From positions 15,812,501 through 15,876,500 of the forward strand of contig OY727094.1 in assembly GCA_963402885.1 (NCBI GenBank): a stretch of DNA of 64,000 nt, in the 5' to 3' direction. Positions 25,368 through 37,220 of the stretch are shown here, piece after piece (position 1 is the first letter of the stretch; every line of letters begins with the position of its first letter). Origin of the DNA: Antedon bifida (Eukaryota > Echinodermata > Crinoidea > Comatulida > Antedonidae). The position numbers were made by a program, and so were the translations under genes. The notes under the pieces were generated by a model. That model was not told the origin of the DNA. It saw only the letters and a program-made list of their open reading frames with translations, and searched no databases.

Positions 25368-26357
25368 AATTAGTTTCACATTTCCTTTATAATCAAATTT
25401 TGGAGATGGATGACTTTTTAATCTATTAGCTAACATTGTATATTTTAATGGTAATAAAAAAAATAAAAATGAAGCATTTATTACACACTCTAAGGTATGT
25501 AAACACAACTGAACTGTAACACCATCTTTCACATATTTTGTACATTTCTCAAATAAAAAATAAAAAATTCAAATCCTGAAACATAACAAAAACAAATTCT
25601 TCTTTAAAACTGTCTTTAACCATGGTGATATAAACAAGGGTTTGCAATGACATTACCTTTGTTTTACTGTCAAATTCATCAGAAAGGCATCCAAACAACT
25701 CAGACAAGTTTTATTTAGCACTCAAATTTAAAATTGATTAGGACAAATTGTTATAGTAGGACATAGAAAAATTTTAGGAACATTATTTCTTTTAAAAACT
25801 TCATGATAGTAATACACAACAAACAAATCATTATGTCAATCTTGTGTTTAGTTTTAATAAAGTTACTAAGTATGAGACTGATTAGAGGCCTCAAATTTAA
25901 TGATTTTCACATAATAGCTAAAATTAGAATATTATTTACTTATTTAAAAAATATTGGATCATTTATTGACAAAGTTGGGTACATTTTGAAAAACCTGACT
26001 TTAAAATAAATTAAGAGGCCAGCCAGTTATCAATTGCAGCCATTGAAGAAATGCATAATTGTTTTCATTAATTCATTTTAAATACTGTATTAAATATTTC
26101 TTTTTTGAAACCAGTGATCATCGACTGAATTTTCTGAAAAAATTACATATAATTATATTCAATCAACTTTCTTTTTTTTTTTTAAATAGCTATAGCTGTT
26201 GTTGAAAAACACCAAGATCCTAATTTTAAATTGAAGAATATAATAACATTGCATAAAATAAGATAATAAATGTTTTCAAATAATGGCATGCTTAGAATGT
26301 TTCACAATTACATATAAATGAAAGATAATATATAAATGAAGTCAAAGAATAAAACAA
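25368..26357. other. Intronic stretch without a gene
   Basis: AT-rich. The part 25620-25770 (ATGGTGATA, CTTTGTTTTA, CAGAAAGGCAT, GTTTTAT) matches 10030-10180 in order, marking an old intronic duplication. A 68-codon frame at 25803-26009 has no coding character. Confidence 0.4.
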
Positions 26358-26469
26358 ACTAGATTTAATTCGTCACTATCATGAATTATAGGTTATATGC
26401 ATTGATTTAAATAAAGATAATTGATTTTTAAAAGATATTTTGATTGATTGATTTTCTCAGAATCTTTAA
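26358..26469. mobile_element. Left end of a second-type element related to the 1.5-kb array units
   Basis: The sequence ACTAGATTTAATTCGTCAC ... GAATTATAGGTTATATGCAT parallels the left end of the array units, but the AGGTGATCATTT motif is replaced by AGGTTATATGCAT. Its matching right end is at 30138-30836. The element is interrupted by a MITE and a pogo-like transposon. Confidence 0.6.
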
Positions 26470-26814
26470 AGATGTATTGTCCCCCAAAATCATGAAAAAT
26501 AAAGATTTTTAAAATCGGACTTTGAATAGGCCATTTTGCAGTTTTAATGAGGTTGTTCACTTCCATAAGAAAAAAAACGGGAGAAAAAAATTATTTCACC
26601 TATAAAAAGACAAAATAAACAGTTAAATTACCCCAAAACTCATTGTCTTTCAGACAATTTGACCATTTTTTGCTTTAAATTACATTTTTCTCAGGTAAAT
26701 AAATTTTTTTCAGACCCAATTTTTTGTGAGAGTGAATGACTATTATGTGACATTAAAATAACATATTCAACAAAAAAATTAAAAAAAATATTTTTTTAGG
26801 GGGACAATATATCT
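26470..26814. mobile_element. TTAA-flanked MITE, copy B
   Basis: A 345-bp element between TTAA at 26466-26469 and 26815-26818, with the same AGATGTATTGTCCCCC termini and near-identical sequence to copy A (7257-7599). It landed a short way inside the second-type element. Confidence 0.87.
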
Positions 26815-27289
26815 TTAATTATTTATAATATATGATAGGACCTTGCTAACGCGAATACAATAGCCGGTATCACAATCCGATCAAAGATCCCTCTGCGTAT
26901 AATGTCATAAACCACATTTGTTATAATATATTATATTACATAATAATAAAGACATGTGTATATATATGTTGTTTTTTTAATGATAAGTATTTTTTATGTT
27001 CTGTTTTGTTAAATTGTTGATAAAAAATGCTGATAAAATAAAGTCGTAAATAAATGAAATGTACAATAATTTGAAAGTCGAACATTTTATTATATTGGCT
27101 GACAATGTTGCACATTGAAGAATAAAAAAAATCAGTGTGTAGGCCTATAAATCATAATTTAGGTACTGGAGACTCATTAAAAACTGATAATTAATTATAA
27201 TACAAAACCCGCCCGACATACAAAATCTGCCTGACATAATCATAAATACAAAAGATTTAAAAAAAGATGTAAATATAATTATAAATGAT

Positions 27290-28899
27290 AATCCATCAAA
27301 AAACCCTTCAAAGTCCTCGTCATCGTCTGAATCGCCAAATAACGCATACCAGTCCCCTTCAGTTACCCCATCGTCGTACGGATCAACAATATCGTCATTG
27401 TCAGAAATGTCAGCTTCAATTTCATTATCGTCATCGTCCCAAAGTATGTCATCTTCCGTCCCGTCCAATGCATTACTTATACTACATTTTTTTAAAGAGT
27501 TGATTATAATGTCTGGCTTTAAATCATTCCAGGCATCCACTACCCAAGAACACACAGTCGGCAATGATGCTGCACGCATGTTACCGGCGGCTGTGTATGA
27601 CTTTTCCCCATTCACCATCCAGTCGTTCCACATCCTCCTCATGGCATCTTTAAATGGTTTGTTAAGTGAAACGTCTAGTGGCTGTAAAATTGACGCGAGT
27701 CCACCAGGTGTTACGGCAATATCTGTGTCTTCGTCTTCTTTGAGTTTCATTTTAATACTGTCCATCAAGTGGGTCTTAAACATATCCCACACCAATAAAG
27801 ATCGGTCTCATATAGCGCGATTTGGCCTCCGTCCCCACACCAAACGTATCCACTTTTTGCAGCCTTCCTCGTCCATCCATCCCTTTTCCTGAACATGAAC
27901 AATTATTCCTCGGGGAAAAACTAGTTTGGGCATTGTTTTACGCTTGAAAATCACCATTGGCTTTAGTTTTGTGCCATCAGCCATACAGCACAATACCACG
28001 GTAAAATGTTGTTTTTCGTGGCCAGTTGTCTTCACCAACAGTCTTTTCCCCTTTCTCGTTGACTTTGGTATTTCCGACCAAATCAAAAAACATTGGTGTC
28101 TCGTCCATGTTTCCGATCTGGGATAATGCATAATCATGGCGTTTTCGTTTTTTGATTATAAATGACTGGAAGGAGGTTATTTTCTCATCTAGTTCTGCGG
28201 GCAATTTTTGCGCGATTTTCGTTTTTTGTCGGATGACCAAATTTTGTCTTTTCATGAACCGGGTACACCAACTATTTGTTGCCTTAAAGTTTTCACTGAC
28301 GTTCCGATTTCTGCCTGCCCAGCTCAGTGCCTGCAAACGGACCATTGTCCTGGTCACGATGTGCCACTGCCACTCAGAATTGTTGACAGTCAAGAAGGGA
28401 AAGCGAGAACTAAGATCTAGTCATCAGGTGCTACTGGACATTCCGAGGAGCAAACATAGTTGGGGAGATCGGACTTTCAGTGTTGCTGGACCTAGGCTCT
28501 GGAACCACCTACCCTTGAACATTAAACACACATCATCATTGAGTCACTTTAAGTCACTACTCAAAACTCACCTTTTCTGATTTTTCTACAGCGCCATGAG
28601 CAATGAATGTTGGAATGGCGCTATATAAATCGAACGATTGATTGATTGATTGACTCACTCGCTTGTCCGTCACCCATTGATATAATTCATCCTCCAATTG
28701 AGGCCACTTGCAGCTCAATCCCCTCAAAGCACATTTCTTTTTCGGCATCTTTCTTAGCGTGTCTTCTGCTTTTCTCCAGTCTCTCACCAACTTTTCCGAT
28801 ACATCAAACTGACGTGCCGCTGCACAGTTGTTAGAAAGTCTTGGCTGCCTCCACTACTTTCAACTTGAAAGCGGCTTCATATCGGTTCCTCTTAACCAT
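27290..28899 (-). pseudogene. Pogo/Tigger-type (CENP-B-like) transposase, inactivated
   Basis: Reading on the minus strand from an ATG at 28899: a psq-type helix-turn-helix (KRNRYEAAFKLKVVEAA, frameshift near 28834, CAAARQFDVSEKLVRDWRK), then the start of a CENP-B helix-turn-helix (CKWPQLEDELYQWVTDKR). A LINE tail interrupts at 28385-28655. After it come ATNSWCTRFMKRQNL and the DDE nuclease: NMDETPMFFD (first Asp), a frameshift near 28045, CCMADGTKLKPMVIF, an in-frame TGA at 27808, VWDMFKTHLMDS (second Asp) and PLDVSLNKPF (third Asp), then an acidic tail. Domain order and length (about 500 codons) fit the family, whose enzymes cut and paste at TA. Two frameshifts, one stop and an insertion make it dead. 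Confidence 0.88.
28385..28655 (+). mobile_element. LINE 3' tail inserted into the pogo-like transposase
   Basis: Plus-strand frame SSHQVLLDIPRSKHSWGDR, TFSVAGPRLWNHLPLNIK, HFKSLLKTHLF then stop is the C-terminal end of many CR1/L2-group reverse transcriptases. It is followed by GGCGCTATATAAAT and a (TTGA)n tail. It separates the transposase's CENP-B-type domain from the rest. The short repeated ACTC on both sides may be the target duplication. Confidence 0.75.
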
Positions 28900-30023
28900 G
28901 ATGATCAAGTAAATTATTATTATGGTATTTCAAAAGTGTATACAATAATGATAATAGATTTTAACGAAGTAAGAGCACAAATGCAAGTGATGACTAAACC
29001 CCAAACTATTCAGTACAATTGATATATTACACTGAAGATAGGCCTAGGCATAAATCAATTTTATCGTATTATTTTTAGTGCAATTTAATTCGGTGAAAAC
29101 TGCAGAGCGCGCAGCAGTCACGCTATAATGATTACGTACAAACAGACTTGTGTACGTGTATGGTTGCTTTTTTGCATGAAGAGTTGTACGCTTCCATTAT
29201 ATCATGGGGTAATTTATTGTGTATAATGGATAGTTATGACAGTGCAGGATAAAATAAAAATTCAAAACAGATGTACAGAACTACAAAACACTTTTTTTTT
29301 ATTAAATTCAACAAGTTAGGATATCATTAAGTGTTATTACTAATAACTATCCGTAATGTGTGTACTCCCCAGTCAAAAATGGAATACGCCAGCGTATGCG
29401 CGTACAACTGATCACGCTACAAGACCGTGCGGATGTGTGCCTACGCTATTGAATTTTACAATAACACTTGATTGTTTTTGCAATGAAATTCATGTTTTGT
29501 TTAAGTATTTGAAACAAATAAGATAATTAAGAATAAATAGTTTTCGTTTGTGTTTTATATGCTTCTTATTCACTCGCGAAAACATCGTAACACCAGGCAC
29601 AAACGAACTACGATGTCGGAATGTCCATGCAACATGCTTGTTATTGCGTGATATTTTCATCTATACACATGCGCAGTTTGTTTGTTTGTTCGTAATTAAT
29701 TCTCTTTAGTCGGGCGTGTGTACATTTACAGATAACGCGATTTACAACTACTCGCCTGTACAATATTAATAAGCCTCCTAACGGAAAACTCGTTTTAATT
29801 TATTCGAGTGACGCGAAAAACATCGCTGATGGCAAGTACCGCTACATCGCTGTCATTTATTATAGGCTGGAGAAGACGGCGTCGAAGTCGTTGTTGTTTA
29901 CATAAATAATAATAATAATAGATTGTCTAAATATTATTGATTACACTTTAATAATATAAACAAACAACCACATTTCATACATTTCTAGCCCTATTTGAAC
30001 TTTAAAGTAAGTTGTGTTATTAG
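28900..30023. other. Upstream non-coding part of the pogo-like element
   Basis: The region lies between the transposase start and the terminal motif at 30024-30136. It contains a dispersed repeat (29531-29890), which may be a later insertion or part of the element. No gene is visible. Confidence 0.45.
29531..29890. repeat. Dispersed repeat, copy A (uninterrupted)
   Basis: Homologous to 42347-43713, from AATAAATAGTTTTCGTTTGT to ATTATAGGCTGG. At about 29834 it reads GCAAGTACCGCTACATCG, where copy B holds a 982-bp foldback element. It is CpG-containing and has no ORF. Confidence 0.8.
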
Positions 30024-30136
30024 CCGATTTTGGGGGTCGACTTATATTCAGGTCATACCAAAATCAACGATATTCTAGGCCAAAGTTGCGGGTCGACTTA
30101 TACTTGGGGTCGACCTACACTCCGGAAAATATGGTA
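30024..30136. mobile_element. Probable right terminus of the pogo-like element
   Basis: Three spaced copies of GTCGACTTATA / GTCGACCTACA lead into CCGGAAAATATGGTA. This arrangement is like the ends of pogo-related elements that finish in a TTTTCCG-type motif beside TA. The mirrored left end was not found between 26819 and 27290, so the element appears truncated or diverged there. Confidence 0.45.
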
Positions 30137-30137
30137 C

Positions 30138-30836
30138 ACTTCAAGAAAATGAAATAAAAAGTAGGTGTTCCCCAGCATTCTGACGATATATATTAATTTT
30201 AAAATTTAGCATATTTTCACTATTTTGTTAACTTATACGTGCGTAGCCTGTCACTTTTGACGTGCTTGTATAACGCAATTTCAAGTTGAAAAGTGAATCA
30301 ATGATATTATTAAAGAAAGGTTGTAAAACAGAAATCGGGCAAAAAGAGTACGCAACAATGTTTAACGCGCAGTGCGCGTGCAAAATTCTGCGCACTCATG
30401 GCAATTTTTTAAACGCTTAAAATTGCCTAAAACGTACTCTAATTTTATCGAAAATAAATTTTGACAATTTTAAAATTTTTAAGCGCGCGTACGCATGCGT
30501 TATATGCGCTACGCAAGTAATTATATTGCCATATGATGAAATTTATGAGTACCAAATTTTGTTTAAAAGTGATTCATGCTTGTGAAGATATGATTACAAA
30601 CGTGATTTCATTAAATCGCGCATAGACCATGTTATTTATGATTGCGCATCGTGAAAACATAACCACATCGATTCCTGGCCATAAGGAATATACTCTGAAA
30701 AATTGACTTAGCTAGATGAAACTGATAAAGATAATTGACGGACAAAATAGTGCTAAGGAAAGAATAAATAAATAAATAAATAAATAAAGATTGTGACAGA
30801 ATCAAGAGGTTATATGCATGATAATGCATATAACCT
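30138..30836. mobile_element. Right part of the second-type element related to the array units
   Basis: Diverged but colinear with the 3' third of the 1.5-kb units (CTTTTGACGTGCTTGTATAACGC, ACGCGCAGTGCGCG, GATATGATTACAAACGTGATTTC). It ends with (AATA)n, AATAAAGATT and a 30-nt hairpin at 30807-30836: 13-bp stem AGGTTATATGCAT / ATGCATATAACCT, loop GATA. The stem equals the motif at the element's left end (26358-26469). Confidence 0.65.
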
Positions 30837-33800
30837 AATAAAATATGTATTACAGCACAACAGATGAGAAGTGAGAGAGGATTCTTGTAAAGTACTTTAC
30901 CCACATCTAGGATGTTAAAAAGGTACACTAAAGACTACCTTTTAGGTACTTGTTCATTATGTTCAAATATAAATATTATGTTTGCAAATTATTCTCTGCA
31001 TTTCTTTAAATTTAAAACAATCTAGCTATCCATTTTTTCATTTGAAGCAGGTAAATATAATATGAATTAGTATACATGGATGCATTTAACACAGACCGGG
31101 TAGTGGGATATTATACTACAAGCGATGGGGTAAAGTAGGATGATAGAGCAAAGACCAAAGCTTTCAAGGCACATTCCATAGAACGATAATACTCTTATGA
31201 GCAAATGTAATTTAAACAGGTTTTATCTACAGTAATTATATGCGGCAATTTGTTGAAATGTGCCACAATTATATTTGGCAAAACTGTCATTAAAAAAAAG
31301 AAACTAATGTATTGTATTTGTTGTATATCATCATCCATCATCATCTTTACTACTCTTTACAACATTTACATCTGATCCTGCCTCAATCAGGCACATACAT
31401 GTGCTGCTATGTAAAACAATTTGTATATTCTTTTTTTTTTTTTCAATTTTCTTGTTCATTGGATCTATATGTTCATGAAAACATCTATTTGCATAAGATT
31501 TATATTGTATTGGTTTTGTCAAAAGTTAATATTAGACAAAATTTCAACTTTTATTAAAGTTCTATGACCTTCTGACCTCTAGTGTTGTCAATAATTGTTG
31601 GATTTGCAAAATTACACTTACCACCTACCCCAAAATTTTGTGTTGCATATTTTCTGTAGGCGGTGTTATATAATCCTAAAATGACTGTACAATTGTCATT
31701 GCTATTATGGATTTCTAAAAAGTAGACATACTAAGCTTTCCAAAATGTATGGTAGCATTTGCCACCAATTTGATACCAAACATAACAATGTCTTTTTTTT
31801 TTCCAATTGTCAAATTCATCTATCAAAAATGATATCTTTGCGATGGTACAAGGGTATTTCATCTATAATATCCAAACAGAATTCCAGTCTTGGCATTGAT
31901 TTTAAATGTAATACCTTTCAAATTGGTAGCACTACGCATAATTTAACGATTTAAAAGACAAAATCAATAACCAATTTTAAATAACTCAAAAATAGGTAGA
32001 ATACTTCAGATTATTTAAAAGACAAAAATAGGAAAATATTAACCAACAATGACTATAATGAGTAGCAAGCCAATCTATATTATACAACTTAAAATTTGTT
32101 ACTCCGACTCTTCCTCAACCAGAAGACTGATACTAGCGCCTTTTGAGCTGGGGCACCGTTTGATTCCCCATTATCTATTAAGCTATGTTCGAAGAGCAAA
32201 TGTGTACAAAAATGTGTTTTTAACCAACTTCTTTGCAAGCTGCCGAATGCTGCATTCGATAATTCTTGGCCATTTTCTTGCATCACAATTCAGGTCATCG
32301 CTAGCATCACATGCACCATTTAAAACTTTAATCTCAAACGGTAAGTATGGTATTTTTGTTCATGTTTCTCTCATGCATGCCGCTCTGACAAATAAAAGCT
32401 TGAGCACCATTTTACCATTACCATACAAATGCATGTAATAACACTAGTAAGTAATTTTACCTATGATTTGCTTGTCATTGGTTAATTTAGGACATTTTCA
32501 AAACTTTGCTGTACAAAGCACAACAACCACCAAAAATATGAAATTGTTCATAATATTATCATATTAATAATATATGGACTCATGTTTTGATATATTTGCT
32601 GTAATTTTAGGTTATAAAACCCATTTTGTCAAATAATTGTCATTAAATCTTAATATATTATTTATTCATTTTATAGAGTACTGTATGCATATGTTTTGCT
32701 CGTGTACACTCTAGTATAAATTAACTTAAAATAAAAGTTTTTTTATAATTTAATAATTTTGAAATTGGCCTGTTTTATGCTATTCTGTTTTGTTTTATAT
32801 TTTAAAAAATAACAAAAAATAATTTAAAGTTGGCTTGAGATACTGTACTGTCAGCATATATATTCTTTAGCTAAACATACTAGGCCTACTGTAATTTGTA
32901 AAATAAGATTTTGGATCTGATGAAATGTAAAAATAAATCTAATGATTATCCTTCTGTAATGTATCATAAAATGGCTTCAATTCTACTGTTTATGACAAGG
33001 CTTCATCATTTAATGAACTTTTTCACTCTTTAACATTCGTGATTCACAAGCAAGGGTCGCTTGAATGTCCGCATCTGCCGGAATACAACTTAGATAGTCT
33101 TCAATTATAATATCTATCCATTAATTGTTTTAAATTTACTTGAAAGCATCAATGTTTAAAAAAGTTATAGGATACGATGAAATAAGTTTGTACTCTTAAA
33201 AACGCGTAACACAGGACCCTTAGATTGGTAGCCTAGCGTCTTAATAACCAAGCTACAAACAACTTTATTCTTAATTGTCTCAATGTTGAGAAATGCCAAT
33301 TCATGTCAATTGCTCTTTAACCCTTTAGCACCTAAAGCGATGAAACCGCCCTGCGTATTACTACCTAAACCTCCCGCAACTCCCTGGATTTTAAACACGA
33401 TGTAGCTCTCGTTCTGCAAAGCCTAGCAACAAACGAAAAACAGTGACGTAAAGCTTGGAAAATCCCCTTTTAGATATGACATTATCTTTTGTCAAAGATA
33501 GTGTAGATGGAAGATGTTACACTTCGCTCAAAAATTAGAGAACCGCTCGAGATAGGGCGCCTCTGATCATGATGAGTAAGGATAGACGAATCTGAAACAT
33601 GAGGAGCGCAATGGCAAAGCCCAACGAAAATGATGTTTTCGGCAATAAATTGTAAAAATAAGCCACAAAAAACATCAAACTTCCTTTTTGTCTTTATTAT
33701 ACAAAGTTAAAAATCTATATGATGTTTTCATACTGTTTTTGGATCTTTTTAATTGTTAATACATTTATTTTGAGTGAGTTTTGGCATGACATGACTGTAA

Positions 33801-33917
33801 AAACTGAGCTAGGATCAGGAGGAGGCTTACGCGCGCGACTGTAGACGCATTCATGAATGGATGCTGGTCATCTCGTACCCAAACCAACCCGTACCCATAA
33901 AAACTCTTACCCATCTT
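30837..33917. other. Intronic stretch; one decayed exon
   Basis: AT-rich with scattered short frames. The ankyrin-like remnant at 31361-31406 is the only coding-like signal. The segment 31985-32560 resembles 41870-42150 (shared ATGAGTAGCAAGCCAAT and CCAAAAATATGAAATTGT). The frames at 32049-32438 on both strands show no recognisable protein. The stretch from about 33300 to 33620 is GC-richer but unassigned. Confidence 0.4.
31361..31406 (-). pseudogene. Decayed ankyrin-repeat exon
   Basis: On the minus strand an acceptor (TTTACATAG) is followed by a frame reading STCMCLIEAGSDVNV, the second helix and closing turn of an ankyrin repeat, then a possible donor GTT|GTAAAG. Only half a repeat is present. 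The upstream half survives, if at all, in another frame (YIAAHVCA), as if a deletion had shifted it. It lies between the good exons at 44129-44227 and 2856-2954. A dead duplicate exon is more likely than a used one. Confidence 0.45.
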
Positions 33918-34420
33918 GGTAAACCCAGTGAGCTGTAAGTCGAAGGCTAGAGGGCGTACTCCAGACTGAAAAGTTATTCCAACAGGAGGGGGAACCAACA
34001 AGATGGTGGCCGTAAATGTGTTCAAAAACATTATTTAATATAAAAAATAATAATCTAATATAATACATTAAGACCGCATAAATTACAACACATATTCTTG
34101 CCAAAGCACAGTGAAGATTTATAAAATTAAATATTATTGTTAATCGCAATGGAATGAATAATTTCTTGGTAATCTAGCATTTTTTGTATAACGAGGATCA
34201 TATAGAATGCGTTCGCGTTTATACGCTTAACACGCTGCGTTGCCTATCGTTCTCACACAGATAGGCTCAACACAGGCGTATCAGTGCGTACAGTGTAGGG
34301 CATATCTGATTGGTCGATTGCAGCCGCCCTCTTGTTGGTTCCCTCTCCATGGAGAATCACTTTTGAACTGCGATAACATTAAGATTGCCATCCAGCCTTC
34401 GGCTATATCACTGGGTAAAC
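33918..34420. repeat. Imperfect inverted repeat with arms of about 100 bp
   Basis: The left arm 33918-34011 (GGTAAACCCAGTG, CGAAGGCT, GGGGGAACCAACAAGATGG) is matched in inverse by 34322-34420 (CCCTCTTGTTGGTTCCC, AGCCTTCGGCT, CACTGGGTAAAC). The roughly 310-bp loop has no ORF. It could be one long-armed MITE or two opposed copies of a short repeat. Confidence 0.6.
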
Positions 34421-35540
34421 CCCAGTCAAGTCTGAAGTCATAATGCAAATTTTACAGTATACAGTATTGTTGTTGGCAAACAATATATGATTTATGAATA
34501 AATGATAGCAATTCTTCTGCAATTTCAATATTTTTTATAAAGCAATTTCTATAAAACTTTAGGGGTAGAATCTGTAAATTCATTTCTATAAAAATTCAAT
34601 AAAACTAAAACCTTTTATATATAGATTCTATAGAACATTTTTTGTAAGGGTAGTATAATAAAAGGGGGTAAAGTAGGCCTCCCCACGGTTATTTTTTCCT
34701 TGATAAACCTTACCAATAATGAACTAATCAGCTTATAATTAATATTATCAATAATGTTAGGCATTACATAAATCATGGCATATAAAATTACAATGAATGC
34801 ACGAAAGTTCGGAGTGTTACAAGTTATTATTAAATTATTAAAATTAACAATAATTGGGTTTTTTTTCAGTAAAAAAACATACTCATAGTCCTAAATTCCT
34901 ATAATGTTAGGCCTTCTGGTTCCGTATTCATTGTATATGTTTCCCCTTATAGACAGATCGACTATTTGTATAATATTATTGATTACAATAAATATTGACT
35001 GATTGATTGATTACACATGCCATACTACCTATTCTCTTTTATTACCCATTTAGAAATAAACCATACGTAATCATTTATTATATAGGCATACACATTGTAG
35101 GCCTATTATTATTACCACTAGGGCTCCTAATATATTTATTCACTCTGATGAAGAAGTGTTTCTAAAGCTAGGTATTAAATTCTCTATCTCTGTCCAATGA
35201 TAAACAATTAAATGTAAATAATTTTTTAAAAGTTCAGTTGATTTGCAAATAAAAACATTAAAATAAAAGAAATAAACTAGCGGGTACTCCGAGAGTACAA
35301 ACCTCCGCCTACTGTAAAATTCCCCTACATAAAATGTCTCCGAAAAATAAACATATATTTTTTTTTTTTTTTTTTATTAGTTCTAAGTGTAAAAAGGCTA
35401 ACTGCACACTTCAAAGTTGTGGATGAGAGTTTGGTGTAATGGTTATGTATCCAGCCTCTCACAGTTGACGGGTTTTTAGTCAAAATAACGATTTAGATTT
35501 ATCTGGCAATAGTGATATCGATGTTTCACAAATAATTAGT
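34421..35540. other. Unassigned stretch
   Basis: No gene. A degenerate tRNA-like head (TTTGGTGTAATGGTTATG at about 35430, no proper B box) may be a SINE scrap. A poly(T) run lies near 35360. Confidence 0.35.
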
Positions 35541-35840
35541 ATAATAATAATAATAGTTCATTCTTATATAGCGCATATAAGCAAGCTCTCAATGCGCTGA
35601 ACATTATTACCCCAGTCATTTCCTGATCAAACACCTATGGAAACATACTCCCATATATGCAGCTAGTAATCAGCGCAAAGTTGTGTCTTGATCTAACCCA
35701 ATTATACACCTGGGTGGAGAGAGGCAAACGTAAGTAAAGTATCTTGCCTAAGGATACAAGCAATACAGCGAGAGTTCGATTCGAACCTCGGTCTAACGAT
35801 CAGTAGTCGAACGTCCAACACACAGCGCCACACGCCCTCA
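35541..35840 (-). mobile_element. tRNA-derived SINE, minus orientation
   Basis: On the minus strand the element starts with a tRNA-like head (GTGTGGCGCTGTGTGTTGG as A-box region, GAGGTTCGAATC as B box). A body follows with AGGCAAGATACTTTACTTA and CACCCAGGTGTATAATTGGG, then the tail CGCTATATAAGAATGAAC and (ATT)n. The tail resembles L2-type LINE 3' ends, which would supply mobilisation. Confidence 0.8.
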
Positions 35841-36668
35841 CTATATTATGCTATTGAAATTAGTAAATTTTAGGTCAGGTATTTTTATTTAGTCATTTGT
35901 TATAAAAAAAAATGTTTAAAAAAATATAATGGTAATCTGTTGATCAGTTGTATTTGTAGCCTAGTTATTAAGATTTAAAATTAAGAATTAAAATAAAAAT
36001 GTTAGAGCCATTACTTCAATAAGTGAGGAAAAACCAAATCGAAATGTCTCAGAAGTAACAATTATGAATTTTTAAATGCAAGTATGAAATTAATAAATTT
36101 TAATAAAATACTTGATCAATACATTTTTTGAAACATGATATTTTTACCAAAAGTTTCAAAATATTTGTTTATAATGTATTGCATACAGTTCTTAATAGTA
36201 GAAAACAAAATATTAAATTGAGGCATCAATACTTTTAACTGATATGTGAAAAACACCCCAAAACTCCTATTAAAATGTCGCGGACTGGACAATTATGAAT
36301 TTTGAAATGCATGTATTAAATTTAATAAACAAAATATGTGTTATAAAAAGCTTGACTATGTACAATAGGGACATAGAGTAACTATATCTGGCAAAAAAAT
36401 GTTTAAAAGATTCATGGTTTGTGAAATAATTAGAATTTAAATGATATGTCCCGTCCGTAACAAAAATGTCCTGTCTGTAACAATATATTTTTGAAATATG
36501 ATATTTTCATCAAAATATAAAATTTAAAAAAAATTTGTTCATAATATAATGAGATATAGTCCTCAGGAGGAAAAAATAAAATATCAAGATTTTTGCATAA
36601 TTACTTTTAAAATAAATGTAAAAAAACAACCTAAAACGTCGCGGATGGGACATTTATGAATTTGAAAT
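35841..36668. repeat. Diverged tandem repeats, roughly 230-350 bp spacing
   Basis: A module of GTCGCGGA..GGACAATTATGAATTT, GAAATGCATGTAT and AAATTAATAAA recurs at about 36050, 36275 and 36630, with CTTGATCAATAC / CTTGACTATGTAC parts between. The third copy is cut by a LINE at 36683 and resumes at 39267. Confidence 0.6.
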
Positions 36669-37220
36669 GCATGTATGAAATTTTTTTTTTTATCTTTTGT
36701 GGTTAACTACCACCTTTATTCATTCAATGTTACATAAACAACAATTACAGAATCTCATTATATTTACATTATTTTCTGCATATTTTTTGTTGTTATCTAT
36801 TACAAAATATATTGCATATTTAATAAAAAGTTGTTTACTTTATGAAACGTTTGTTAAATTATTTATCATAATTTGTGTGTCTTTTCAGTTTAAATATATA
36901 TTTGTATATATCTATAATATCAATACATTCACATGTATATATAGAAATACATACTATATATCAAATATATATACATACACACGTATATACCCATACAATA
37001 CATACACATATGCATAAAATTAACATTAAAACCAAGAACGATAAAAAAAATATACACAAATATAATACATTAGACCTATATACACTGGCATAAAAAAACC
37101 TATAAAAACTGTCAAGTAATAAAATGGAAATGTATATACACAAATTAAAAGTATAATATACGTATACATACAGACAATATACTTTATTTCCAATTAGTCG
37201 GGTCAAAATATGAAAATATA

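Noticed and set aside
27285-28126. Several plus-strand ORFs of 66-164 codons
   Set aside because: They are antisense shadows of the pogo-type transposase on the minus strand.
32049-32438. 129-codon plus ORF and 65-codon minus ORF
   Set aside because: No domain or splice context; the region is an intronic duplicate of about 41.9 kb, where neither frame is kept.
35401-35475. tRNA gene
   Set aside because: An A-box-like start is present, but there is no B box and no cloverleaf; it is probably a SINE scrap.
36697-37017. 106-codon Tyr/Ile-rich ORF resembling a membrane protein
   Set aside because: It lies antisense in a LINE 3' UTR of low-complexity TATATAC repeats; hydrophobicity comes from AT-rich composition.
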